Shown here: positions 1 through 7,300 of the stretch, piece after piece
How the letters are laid out: every line of letters starts with the position of its first letter
Numbering within the stretch: the stretch's first letter is position 1
Assembly: GCA_902782885.1 (NCBI GenBank)
Contig: CACZOW010000212.1
Coordinates: 1-8,005, forward strand
Direction: 5' to 3'
DNA length: 8,005 nt
Source: an uncultured Ruminococcus sp.
GTDB lineage: Bacteria > Bacillota > Clostridia > UBA1212 > UBA1255
Translations under genes and position numbers: made by a program
The notes under the pieces: model-generated
Told to the model about the DNA's origin: nothing
The model's database searches: none
What the model saw: only the letters and a program-made list of their open reading frames with translations

Positions 1-354
1 TACGTGAAGCCGGTGCTGAAACTGCTGGAAGAAGTTGACGTGCGCGGCATATCCCACATCACCGGCGGCGGTTTTTATGAGCATATTCCGCGGTCCGTGC
101 CCGAAGGGCTGTGCGCCGTTATCGACCGCGCGGCGGTGAAGGTGCTGCCGATATTTGAACTTATTGCCCGCACCGGAAATATCTCCGAGCACGATATGTT
201 CAACACCTTCAATATGGGCGTGGGAATGTGCATCACCGTGGCGCGCGGGAAGGAAGAGAAGGCGCTGGAAGTGCTCCGGGCTCAGGGTGAGGACGCTTAC
301 ATTTTAGGCGAGATCGCGTTTGCCTCCGGGGAAGAGCGCATCGTTATACGCTGA
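1..354 (+). CDS. purM: Phosphoribosylformylglycinamidine cyclo-ligase (AIR synthetase), C-terminal part
   Basis: PurM closes FGAM to aminoimidazole ribonucleotide using ATP, step 5 of purine synthesis, in the cytoplasm. Only the last 117 codons are present; the frame is open from base 1 and the 5' end lies outside the window, so the GTG at position 4 is not a real start. PurM proteins are usually about 345 residues, so this is roughly the last third, within the C-terminal AIRS domain. Recognisable signatures are HITGGGFYEHIPR (fragment codons 19-31) and FNTFNMGVGM, both very typical of PurM. The reading frame ends with TGA at 352-354, and purN follows after 33 nt, as in many Bacillota purMN pairs. 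The fragment looks intact. The related fold in PurL is not a good alternative, because the C-terminus ends where PurM ends and PurL is present separately downstream. Confidence 0.96.
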   Translation, partial: YVKPVLKLLEEVDVRGISHITGGGFYEHIPRSVPEGLCAVIDRAAVKVLPIFELIARTGNISEHDMFNTFNMGVGMCITVARGKEEKALEVLRAQGEDAYILGEIAFASGEERIVIR

Positions 355-357
355 GGA

Positions 358-376
358 GCAGGACGCGCGTTCCTGC
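358..376 (+). promoter_or_regulatory. Small intercistronic hairpin against the purN Shine-Dalgarno
   Basis: GCAGGA (358-363) is the exact reverse complement of TCCTGC (371-376), giving a 6-bp stem with a 7-nt loop between the purM stop and the purN ribosome binding site, which starts at 377. The 3' arm, as TTCCT at 370-374, can instead pair with AGGAA at 380-384, which overlaps the Shine-Dalgarno. The two pairings exclude each other. There is no U-tract, so it is not a terminator. A role in setting purM/purN translation ratio or mRNA stability is inference; a short chance inverted repeat in GC-rich DNA is quite possible. Confidence 0.35.
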
Positions 377-383
377 GGGAGGA
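377..383 (+). promoter_or_regulatory. Ribosome binding site of purN
   Basis: GGGAGGA is a strong Shine-Dalgarno match ending 4 nt before the ATG at 388. It supports that ATG as the purN start. Part of it could pair with TTCCT just upstream. Confidence 0.8.
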
Positions 384-387
384 AAAT

Positions 388-1005
388 ATGGCGGACAATA
401 AGATCGGCGCTGCCGTACTGGTATCCGGCGGCGGCACAAATCTTCAGGCGATCATCGACGCGGCGGAGGCGGGGAAGCTGCCTCACGTATCGCTGCGTGC
501 GGTGATCTCCAGCAAAGCGGACGCGTACGCGCTGGAGCGGGCGAAGAAAGCCGGGATACCGGCGTTCGTTGTCAGCAAAAAAGCGGCCGGATCGCAGGAG
601 GCGTTTGAGGCGGGGATCGAAGAAAAACTCGTACAGTGCGGTGCGGAAGTGATCGTGCTGGCGGGGTTCATGTGCATATTGTCCGCGGAATTCACCGCAA
701 GGCACCCGGAGCGCATCATCAATGTACATCCGTCGCTCATACCCTCGTTCTGCGGCAAAGGCTACTACGGTCTCAAAGTGCACGAGGAAGCGCTGAAGTA
801 CGGCGTCAAAGTGACCGGCGCCACGGTGCATTTCGTCAATGAGATCCCGGACGGCGGCCGCATCATCGCCCAGAAAGCGGTGAAGATCCGGGAAGGCGAC
901 ACGCCGGAGAAACTGCAGAAGCGCGTAATGCGCGAAGCGGAATGGAAACTGCTCCCGGCGGCGCTGGAACAGGTCTGCGCCGGAATAGCGGCACAGAAAC
1001 GGTAA
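388..1005 (+). CDS. purN: Phosphoribosylglycinamide formyltransferase, folate-dependent (GART)
   Basis: PurN moves the formyl group of 10-formyl-tetrahydrofolate to GAR to make formyl-GAR, step 3 of purine synthesis, in the cytoplasm. The product is 205 residues, normal for the family. The N-terminal nucleotide-binding motif SGGGTNLQAI starts at residue 13. The catalytic trio is complete: N112 and H114 in INVHPSLIPSF, and D155 in NEIPDGG, corresponding to N106, H108 and D144 of E. coli PurN. The stretch FCGKGYYGLKVHEEAL after the His is the form I associate with clostridial PurN, and differs from the PKYPG type of E. coli. The ATG at 388 has a good Shine-Dalgarno and gives the expected N-terminus. 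It sits between purM and the IMP-forming genes and is presumably cotranscribed with them. The formate-dependent alternative PurT is an ATP-grasp enzyme and does not fit. Confidence 0.97.
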   Translation: MADNKIGAAVLVSGGGTNLQAIIDAAEAGKLPHVSLRAVISSKADAYALERAKKAGIPAFVVSKKAAGSQEAFEAGIEEKLVQCGAEVIVLAGFMCILSAEFTARHPERIINVHPSLIPSFCGKGYYGLKVHEEALKYGVKVTGATVHFVNEIPDGGRIIAQKAVKIREGDTPEKLQKRVMREAEWKLLPAALEQVCAGIAAQKR

Positions 1006-1024
1006 ACAAAATGATCTGAAACAT

Positions 1025-1057
1025 ACGGCAATCTTACGGCAATTAAACGGCAACAGA
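1025..1057 (+). repeat. Three tandem 11-nt direct repeats (ACGGCAA core)
   Basis: In the purN-purO gap the heptamer ACGGCAA occurs at 1025-1031, 1036-1042 and 1047-1053, at an exact 11-nt period. The first two units share ACGGCAAT plus a T-rich tail. A fourth ACGGCAA lies at 1811-1817, across the start codon of the next gene. The period is near one helical turn, as for some protein-binding iterons, but also fits simple slippage. The repeat is not a palindrome and does not match the Bacillus PurBox as I know it. No promoter elements are evident beside it. Confidence 0.6.
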
Positions 1058-1071
1058 AAGAAGGTCTTGCA

Positions 1072-1803
1072 ATGCCCGAATTCCAACTTGAAAAACTGCT
1101 CTCGGAAAACACTTATCCGGGCCGCGGCATCGTCCTCGGCCAGTCCGCAGACGGCAAAAACGCGCTGATCGCCTATTTCATCATGGGCCGCAGCGTAAAC
1201 TCGCGCAACCGCGTTTTTGAAGCATTTGACGGCGGAATGCGTACCAAGGCGTACGACGAATCTAAGGTCGTTGACCCCAGCCTGATCATCTATAATCCGT
1301 ACCTCCGTGCGGAGACGGACGGCCTTAAGGCGGATATCGTTACCAACGGCAACCAGACGGATACGATATATGATTTCATCATGGAAGACCCCTGCGACAG
1401 CCGCGCGTTCGAAAAGGCGCTCGCGACCCGCACTTTCGAGCCGGACGCGCCTAACTATACGCCGCGCATTTCGGGCATCGTGCGCTACGGGGAAGGCACT
1501 TTCGACTACAGCCTTTCCATTCTGAAGAGCAACGGCACTCCGGACGTGTGCCGCCGTTTCTGCTTTGACTACGAGCCGGAAGCGGGCGTGGGCCACTTCA
1601 TCCATACGTACCGCTGCGACGGCAGCCCGATACCGTCTTTTAAAGGGGAACCGGAGGAAGTTGCCCTCCCGAACACCGCGGAAGAACTGGCGCGGCTCGT
1701 ATGGGACAATCTCAACGCCGACAACAAAGTTTCGCTGTTTGTCCGCGCGGTACCGCTCACGGGCGGCAGACCCACCGACATAATCATCAACAAAAACATT
1801 TAA
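1072..1803 (+). CDS. purO: IMP cyclohydrolase, PurO family
   Basis: Predicted to close FAICAR to IMP, the final step of purine synthesis, in the cytoplasm. The 243-residue product is not related to the MGS-like cyclohydrolase domain of PurH. It resembles archaeal PurO (Pfam IMP_cyclohyd type, an Ntn-hydrolase-like fold): YPGRG at 15-19 (archaeal YIGR), MGRSVNSRNR at 38-47 (archaeal SSRSFPNR), NGNQTD at 92-97 (archaeal NGSQTD), NYTPRI at 128-133 and HFIHTY near 185. Archaeal PurO is about 200 residues; the extra length seems to come partly from an insertion around 50-68 and partly from the C-terminus. No signal peptide or membrane segment is seen. The ATG at 1072 follows AAGG at 1061-1064 with 7 nt spacing. 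It lies directly before an AICAR transformylase lacking its own cyclohydrolase domain, which strongly supports the assignment. Family call is firm; activity is inferred. Confidence 0.9.
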   Translation: MPEFQLEKLLSENTYPGRGIVLGQSADGKNALIAYFIMGRSVNSRNRVFEAFDGGMRTKAYDESKVVDPSLIIYNPYLRAETDGLKADIVTNGNQTDTIYDFIMEDPCDSRAFEKALATRTFEPDAPNYTPRISGIVRYGEGTFDYSLSILKSNGTPDVCRRFCFDYEPEAGVGHFIHTYRCDGSPIPSFKGEPEEVALPNTAEELARLVWDNLNADNKVSLFVRAVPLTGGRPTDIIINKNI

Positions 1804-1807
1804 GGAG
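1802..1807 (+). promoter_or_regulatory. Ribosome binding site of the AICAR transformylase gene, overlapping the purO stop
   Basis: AAGGAG begins inside the TAA stop of the cyclohydrolase gene (1801-1803) and ends 9 nt before the ATG at 1817. The overlap ties the two genes together and suggests coupled translation, which suits two enzymes that perform consecutive steps. Confidence 0.75.
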
Positions 1808-1816
1808 CACACGGCA

Positions 1817-3001
1817 ATGAAAAGATTTGAGCTTAAATACGGCTGCAACCCCAACCAGAAACCCGCCGAAATATACATGCACGACGGTTCGGATCTGCCT
1901 ATCGAGATCCTCTCCGGACGCCCGGGCTACATCAATTTCCTGGACGCGCTGAATTCCTGGCAGCTGGTCAAGGAACTGAAAGCGGCGCTGGGCCTGCCGG
2001 CGGCAACGTCCTTCAAGCACGTGAGCCCCACGTCCGCGGCCGTGGGTATCCCGCTTTCGGATACGCTGAAAAAGGCCGTGTTCGAAGACGATATCGAGGG
2101 CCTGGACGATTCGCCGCTCGCGTGCGCGTACGCCCGCGCCAGAGGCACGGACCGCATGTGCTCTTTCGGCGACTGGGTGGCGCTTTCCGACGAGTGCGAC
2201 GCCACTACGGCGAAAATGATAAAGCGCGAGGTGTCTGACGGCGTGATTGCCCCCGGCTACAGCCCCGAGGCGCTGGAGATACTGCGCACCAAGCGGAAGG
2301 GCGCGTACAATATCGTTAAAATTGACCCCGGGTACGTGCCGGATCCGCAGGAGCACAAGCAGGTATTCGGCATCACGTTCGCCCAGGGCCGCAACAACTT
2401 CCGGATCGACCGGGCGCTCCTGGACAATATCGTTACCGCCAACAAAGATCTGCCCGAATCGGCCGCGCGGGACCTGATCGTTTCGCTGATCACGCTGAAA
2501 TACACGCAGTCCAACTCGGTGTGCTACGCCGTGGACGGGCAGGCCATCGGCGTGGGCGCGGGACAGCAGTCGCGCATCCACTGCACGCGGCTCGCGGGCT
2601 CCAAAGCGGACACCTGGTTCCTCCGTCAGCACGAAAAGGTGCTGGGACTGCCGTTCCGCGAAGATATCGGGCGGCCGGATAGGGACAACGTCATCGACGG
2701 CTATATCAACAAAAATGAAGAGGACGTCTGCGCGGACGGCGTATGGCAGCGGTATTTCACGCGGCAGCCGGAGCCGTTCACCGCGGAAGAAATGCGCGAG
2801 TTCCTGAAGACCCGCGACGGCGTGGCGCTGGGCTCCGACGCGTTCTTCCCGTTCTCGGACAACATCGAGCGGGCGCATAAGAGCGGCGTAAAATACATTG
2901 CCGAACCCGGCGGCTCCATCCGCGACGACGCGGTGATCGAGTGCTGCGACAAATACGGTATGGTGATGGCGTTTACCGGCATGCGGCTGTTCCATCACTG
3001 A
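1817..3001 (+). CDS. purH: AICAR transformylase, stand-alone (PurH C-terminal domain equivalent)
   Basis: Transfers a formyl group from 10-formyl-tetrahydrofolate to AICAR to make FAICAR, step 9 of purine synthesis. The 394-residue product covers only the transformylase half; the roughly 200-residue N-terminal MGS-like cyclohydrolase domain of PurH/ATIC is absent, and no trace of it precedes the ATG, because the purO-like gene ends 13 nt upstream. Motifs in order: LKYGCNPNQKPA (6-17), SFKHVSPTSAAVG with the catalytic Lys-His pair K67-H68, YARARGTDRM, REVSDGVIAPGY, QSNSVCYA with N233 as probable counterpart of human N431, GAGQQSRIHCTRLAG from 247, SDAFFPF, and the C-terminal RLFHH. Several of these blocks match human ATIC almost residue for residue. 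One difference is PTSAAVG where ATIC has PAGAAVG. FAICAR would pass to the upstream cyclohydrolase. The formate-dependent PurP is excluded by sequence. Confidence 0.95.
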   Translation: MKRFELKYGCNPNQKPAEIYMHDGSDLPIEILSGRPGYINFLDALNSWQLVKELKAALGLPAATSFKHVSPTSAAVGIPLSDTLKKAVFEDDIEGLDDSPLACAYARARGTDRMCSFGDWVALSDECDATTAKMIKREVSDGVIAPGYSPEALEILRTKRKGAYNIVKIDPGYVPDPQEHKQVFGITFAQGRNNFRIDRALLDNIVTANKDLPESAARDLIVSLITLKYTQSNSVCYAVDGQAIGVGAGQQSRIHCTRLAGSKADTWFLRQHEKVLGLPFREDIGRPDRDNVIDGYINKNEEDVCADGVWQRYFTRQPEPFTAEEMREFLKTRDGVALGSDAFFPFSDNIERAHKSGVKYIAEPGGSIRDDAVIECCDKYGMVMAFTGMRLFHH

Positions 3002-3010
3002 TAATATGAG

Positions 3011-3026
3011 CGCCCGGCGGCGGGCG
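3011..3026 (+). promoter_or_regulatory. GC hairpin in the gap before purD
   Basis: CGCCCG (3011-3016) pairs perfectly with CGGGCG (3021-3026) around a GCGG loop. It lies in the 54-nt gap between the AICAR transformylase stop and the purD ribosome binding site. The sequence after it is GAACGTCAATTAAT, without a T-run, so this is not a convincing intrinsic terminator. It could protect mRNA ends or cause partial polymerase pausing; both are inference. Confidence 0.4.
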
Positions 3027-3042
3027 GAACGTCAATTAATAC

Positions 3043-3048
3043 GAGGTG
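3043..3048 (+). promoter_or_regulatory. Ribosome binding site deciding the TTG start of purD
   Basis: GAGGTG ends 7 nt before TTG at 3056 but 16 nt before the next in-frame ATG at 3065. The spacing favours the TTG, and the resulting N-terminus MKIMVVGGGGREHAI has the usual PurD form, whereas the ATG would cut three residues from the first beta strand. Confidence 0.7.
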
Positions 3049-3055
3049 CATCGTT

Positions 3056-4342
3056 TTGAAAATAATGGTCGTAGGCGGCGGAGGCAGAGAGCACGCCATA
3101 ATAAAGAAACTCCGGGAGAACCCCAAGGTAAGCGAGATCTACGCGCTGCCGGGAAACGGCGGGATCGCCGCCGACGCGCAGTGCGTGCCGATCGGGGCAA
3201 AAGACCTCGACGCGATCACCGCGTTTGCCGTAAAGACCGGCATCGACTACGCGGTTGTGGCGCCGGACGATCCGCTGGTGCTGGGTCTGGTGGACCGGCT
3301 GGAATTCATGGGCATCCCGTGCTTCGGCCCGAACCGCCGGGCGGCGATCATCGAGGGCAGCAAGGCATTCTCCAAGGAACTGATGCACAAATACGGCATA
3401 CCCACCGCGGAATACCGCATATTCGACGATATGGACGCGGCGCTGGGGTACGTTGACGACGCCCCGCTGCCGGTCGTGGTGAAAGCGGACGGGCTGGCGC
3501 TGGGCAAGGGCGTTATCATTGCCCGCAGCCGCGAAGAAGCGCGCGATGCCATCCGTTCCATGATGCAGGATAAATTGTTCGGCGCGAGCGGCGACAAAGT
3601 GGTCATCGAGGAATTTCTCGAAGGTCCCGAGGTCTCGGTGCTGGCGTTCACCGACGGCAAAACGATGATCCCGATGGTGTCGTCAATGGACCACAAACGC
3701 GCCGGAGACGGTGATACCGGCCTCAACACCGGCGGTATGGGCACCGTGGCGCCCAACCCGTACTACACCCCTGAGATCGCTGCGGAATGCATGGAAAAGA
3801 TCTTTCTGCCGACGATGCGGGCAATGAACGCCGAGGACCGCACATTCAAAGGCTGCCTGTATTTCGGTCTGATGCTCACGCCGCGGGGTCCTAAAGTCAT
3901 CGAATACAACTGCCGCTTCGGCGATCCGGAGACGCAGGTAGTGCTGCCGCTTCTGGAAAGCGATCTGCTGGATATAATGACGGCGGTGACGGAGGGGCGC
4001 CTGGCGGAGGCGGACGTGCGGTTCTCGGACAAAAACGCGGCGTGCGTCATAATGGCGTCGAAAGGCTATCCGGCAAAATATGAAAAAGGGTTCGAAATTT
4101 ATGTGCCGGAAGATCTGAAGAAGAACGTTTATTTTGCCGGCGCGGCGCTGAAGGACGGAAAACTGGTCACTTCGGGCGGCCGTGTGCTGGGCGTGACGGC
4201 GGTGGCGGACACGCTGGAAAACGCGCTGGAGAAAGCGTACGAAGGCGTGTTCTGCGTGTGCTTTGACAACGCGTATTTCCGCCGCGACATCGGCCGGCGC
4301 GCGCTGGAAGCCGGCGGCATACAGCCTGGACAAGGAGTCTGA
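3056..4342 (+). CDS. purD: Phosphoribosylamine-glycine ligase (GAR synthetase)
   Basis: Joins glycine to phosphoribosylamine using ATP to make GAR, step 2 of purine synthesis, in the cytoplasm. The product is 428 residues, almost the length of E. coli PurD. The N-terminal domain opens with VVGGGGREHAI (glycine-rich loop G7-G10). The ATP-grasp fold follows: KADGLALGKGV at 143-153, LNTGGMGTVAPNPYY from 223, and EYNCRFGDPETQ at 283-294, whose acidic and Asn residues bind Mg-ATP in the family. A C-terminal domain with GRVLGVTA follows. The start is TTG, chosen for its spacing to GAGGTG and for the full N-terminal strand. It ends one base before purL, and the purL Shine-Dalgarno lies within its last codons. 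In Bacillota operons purD often follows purH directly; here it follows the split purH-equivalent pair. No truncation or missing key residue was seen. Confidence 0.97.
   Translation: MKIMVVGGGGREHAIIKKLRENPKVSEIYALPGNGGIAADAQCVPIGAKDLDAITAFAVKTGIDYAVVAPDDPLVLGLVDRLEFMGIPCFGPNRRAAIIEGSKAFSKELMHKYGIPTAEYRIFDDMDAALGYVDDAPLPVVVKADGLALGKGVIIARSREEARDAIRSMMQDKLFGASGDKVVIEEFLEGPEVSVLAFTDGKTMIPMVSSMDHKRAGDGDTGLNTGGMGTVAPNPYYTPEIAAECMEKIFLPTMRAMNAEDRTFKGCLYFGLMLTPRGPKVIEYNCRFGDPETQVVLPLLESDLLDIMTAVTEGRLAEADVRFSDKNAACVIMASKGYPAKYEKGFEIYVPEDLKKNVYFAGAALKDGKLVTSGGRVLGVTAVADTLENALEKAYEGVFCVCFDNAYFRRDIGRRALEAGGIQPGQGV
4332..4337 (+). promoter_or_regulatory. Ribosome binding site of purL inside the purD 3' end
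   Basis: AAGGAG lies within the last purD codons, 6 nt before the ATG at 4344. The purD TGA (4340-4342) and the purL ATG are separated by a single A, so translational coupling is likely. Confidence 0.8.
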
Positions 4343-4343
4343 A

Positions 4344-7300
4344 ATGGTATACAGAGTATTTGTGGAGAAACGTCCCGGGGTCTCCAATGAAGCGGAAGCC
4401 CTGAAAAACGATATACGTACACTGCTGGGTATTGACAGCCTGGAAAAAGTGCGGCTGCTGAACCGGTACGACGCGGAGAATATTGACCCGGAGCTGTTCG
4501 AATACGCTAAAAAGACCGTATTCGCCGAGCCCCAGACCGATACCGTTACGGAAGCCCCGGATCTGACCGGTGCGGCCGTGTTTACTGTGGAATATCTGCC
4601 CGGCCAGTTCGATCAGCGCGCCGACTCCGCGGCGCAGTGCATACAGATCATCTCGCGCGGCGAACGTCCGGCGGTGCGGTCCGCGAAAGTGTACGCGCTG
4701 TACGGAGAATTGACGCCGGCGCAGTTAGAGGCGATCAAAAAGTACGTAATCAACCCGGTGGAAGCGCGCGAAGCCTCTCCGGAGAGACCGGCAACGCTGG
4801 AAATGAGCTACAACGTGCCCAAAGAAGTGGCTACGCTCACGGGCTTTACGGCGCTGGACGCGGAAGGGCTCGCAGCGTTCATCAAACAGTACGGGCTGGC
4901 GATGGACGCGGGGGATATTGCCTTCTGCCGCGACTATTTCCGGGAAGAAGGGCGCGACCCCACCATCACCGAGATCAGAATGATAGATACGTACTGGTCG
5001 GATCATTGCCGCCATACTACGTTCGGCACCGTGATCGACAGCGTGAGATTTGACGATCCCGAAGCGCAGCGGGCGTACGAACACTACCTCAGCGTGCGCC
5101 GGGAACTTGGCCGGGAGCATAAGCCTATTTGTCTGATGGACGTGGCCACGCTGGCGGCAAAATATCTGAAAAAGCAGGGCCTTCTGGACAAACTCGACGA
5201 ATCCGAGGAGATCAACGCCTGCACGGTCAGAATCGAGGTGGAAGCCGACGGAGTGAAAGAGCCCTGGCTGCTGCTGTTCAAAAACGAAACGCACAATCAC
5301 CCCACTGAGATCGAACCTTTCGGCGGCGCGGCCACCTGTATCGGCGGCGCGATCCGCGACCCGCTTTCGGGCCGTGCGTACGTTTACGGGGCAATGCGCG
5401 TCACCGGTGCGGCGGATCCGCTGGTGCCGGTATCAGAAACACTCAAAGGCAAACTGCCTCAGCGCAAGATCGTTACCACCGCGGCGGCGGGCTACTCGTC
5501 GTACGGCAACCAGATCGGTCTGGCCACCGGCATCGTCGACGAGATATATCACGAGGGCTACAAAGCCAAGCGTATGGAGATCGGCGCGGTGATCGGCGCG
5601 GCGCCCGCAAAAAACGTGCGGCGCGAGCGGCCGTGTCCGGGAGACGTGGTGATTCTGCTGGGCGGCGCCACAGGGCGCGACGGCTGCGGCGGAGCGACGG
5701 GTTCGTCCAAGTCGCATACCGTCGAGTCATTGTCCGCGTGCGGCGCGGAGGTGCAGAAGGGCAACGCTCCGGAAGAGCGCAAACTCCAGCGCCTGTTCCG
5801 CGACCCCGCCGCCAGCCGGCTGATAAAGCGCTGCAACGACTTCGGCGCGGGCGGCGTGTCTGTTGCCATCGGCGAACTGGCTGACGGGCTGGATATCGAC
5901 CTCAACGCCGTTCCGAAGAAATACGAAGGCCTTGACGGCACCGAACTGGCCATCAGCGAATCGCAGGAACGCATGGCTGTGGTGGTTGCGCCGGAGGACG
6001 AAGCAGAGTTCATGCGTCTGGCGGACCGTGAAAATCTGGACGCGACAAAAGTTGCGGACGTTACGGACACGGCGCGGCTCAGGATGCGCTGGAACGGTAA
6101 AGTGATCGTTGACATCAGCCGGGAATTTCTGAACTCCAACGGGGCGCCGAAGCATATTGACGCCGCGGTGGCGCCGCAGCCGGAATTTGACGAAAAAACA
6201 GAAGGCGGCTTCGCGGATAATCTTCTTAAAGTTGCCTCCGACCTCAACAGCTGCTCCAAACGCGGTCTGGCGGAACGCTTCGACTCCACCATCGGCGCGG
6301 CAACGGTATTGATGCCCTTCGGCGGCAAATACTGCCTTACGCCCGCGCAGGCAATGGTGCAGAAATTGCCCGTTGGGAACCGCCGCACCGACGACTGCTC
6401 ATTTATGGCCTGGGGCTACGACCCCTTCGTATCGGAAAAAAGTCCGTACCGCGGCGCGTACCTGGCGGTGGTGCAGTCGGTGTGCAAACTGATCGCTTCC
6501 GGCGCGGAGTTTAAAGACGTTTACCTGACGTTCCAGGAATATTTCGAGCGGCTCTCCGGCGCGTACAGCTGGGGCAAACCGCTGGCGGCGCTGCTGGGCG
6601 CGTTCGAAGCGCAGACCCGGCTGGGTATCGGCGCTATCGGCGGCAAGGATTCCATGAGCGGTTCGTTTGAAAATATCCACGTGCCGCCGACGCTGGTGTC
6701 CTTTGCGGTGACCACCGGCAAAGCGTTCCGCGCCGTATCGCCCGAATTCAAGCGGGCGGGGGACAACGTGGTACTGCTGCGGCCGGAAAAAGGTCCCGAC
6801 GGGCTGCCGGACGCCGCGTCGCTGAAGGCCCTCTTTGCCAAAGTCGCTGCGCTTCTGCGGGACGGAAAGGCATTGTCCGCCGGCACGCCCGGCATGGGAG
6901 GCGCCGCGGAAGCGGTGATGAAGAGCTGCTTCGGCAACGGTTTCGGCTTCGAATTTGACGCCGGCCTTTCGCTGAATGATATTTTTGCGCGGGATTACGG
7001 CGCGTTCATACTTGAATTGAGCGAGGGGACAGACCCCGGTTCCGTCGGAGGGATCCGGCTGGGGCGCGTTGCCGCCGAGGGCAGCGGGTTCACGTTCCGG
7101 GAAGCGGAGGTGCCGTTCAGGACGGTGCAGGCGGCGTACGAAGACAAGCTGGAACCGGTGTTCAGCTGCAATATTGCCCCCGCCGCGACCGAGGTGTACG
7201 ACGTATCGTACCGCGCGTCGGACTATCCGGCGCCGCACGTAAAATGCGCCCGTCCGAAAGTGCTTATTCCGGCGTTTCCGGGAACGAACTGCGAGTACGA

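Noticed and set aside
4..354. Start of a complete short gene at the GTG at position 4
   Set aside because: The frame is open to base 1 and the protein is clearly the C-terminal third of PurM, so the gene begins outside the window.
1006..1071. Possible internal promoter or PurR-type operator before purO
   Set aside because: No convincing -35/-10 pair, and the ACGGCAA repeats are direct, not palindromic as in the E. coli PurR site, nor like the Bacillus PurBox.
304..1878. 524-codon open frame on the minus strand across purN, the gap and purO
   Set aside because: It mirrors well-supported + strand genes in GC-rich DNA, is Arg/Phe/Val-rich with no recognisable motif, and has no sensible start context. 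Biased third positions explain its openness.
1787..2998. 403-codon minus-strand open frame opposite the AICAR transformylase gene
   Set aside because: Low-complexity, Arg-, Val- and His-rich shadow of a gene with clear family motifs on the + strand.
3011..3040. Possible intrinsic terminator after the AICAR transformylase gene
   Set aside because: The stem is good but no T-run follows, and purD continues in the same pathway and strand 30 nt later.
3046..3456. 136-codon + strand frame overlapping the purD 5' end
   Set aside because: Arg/Gly-rich out-of-frame reading of purD; the purD frame has the GGGGREHAI motif and continues for 428 residues.
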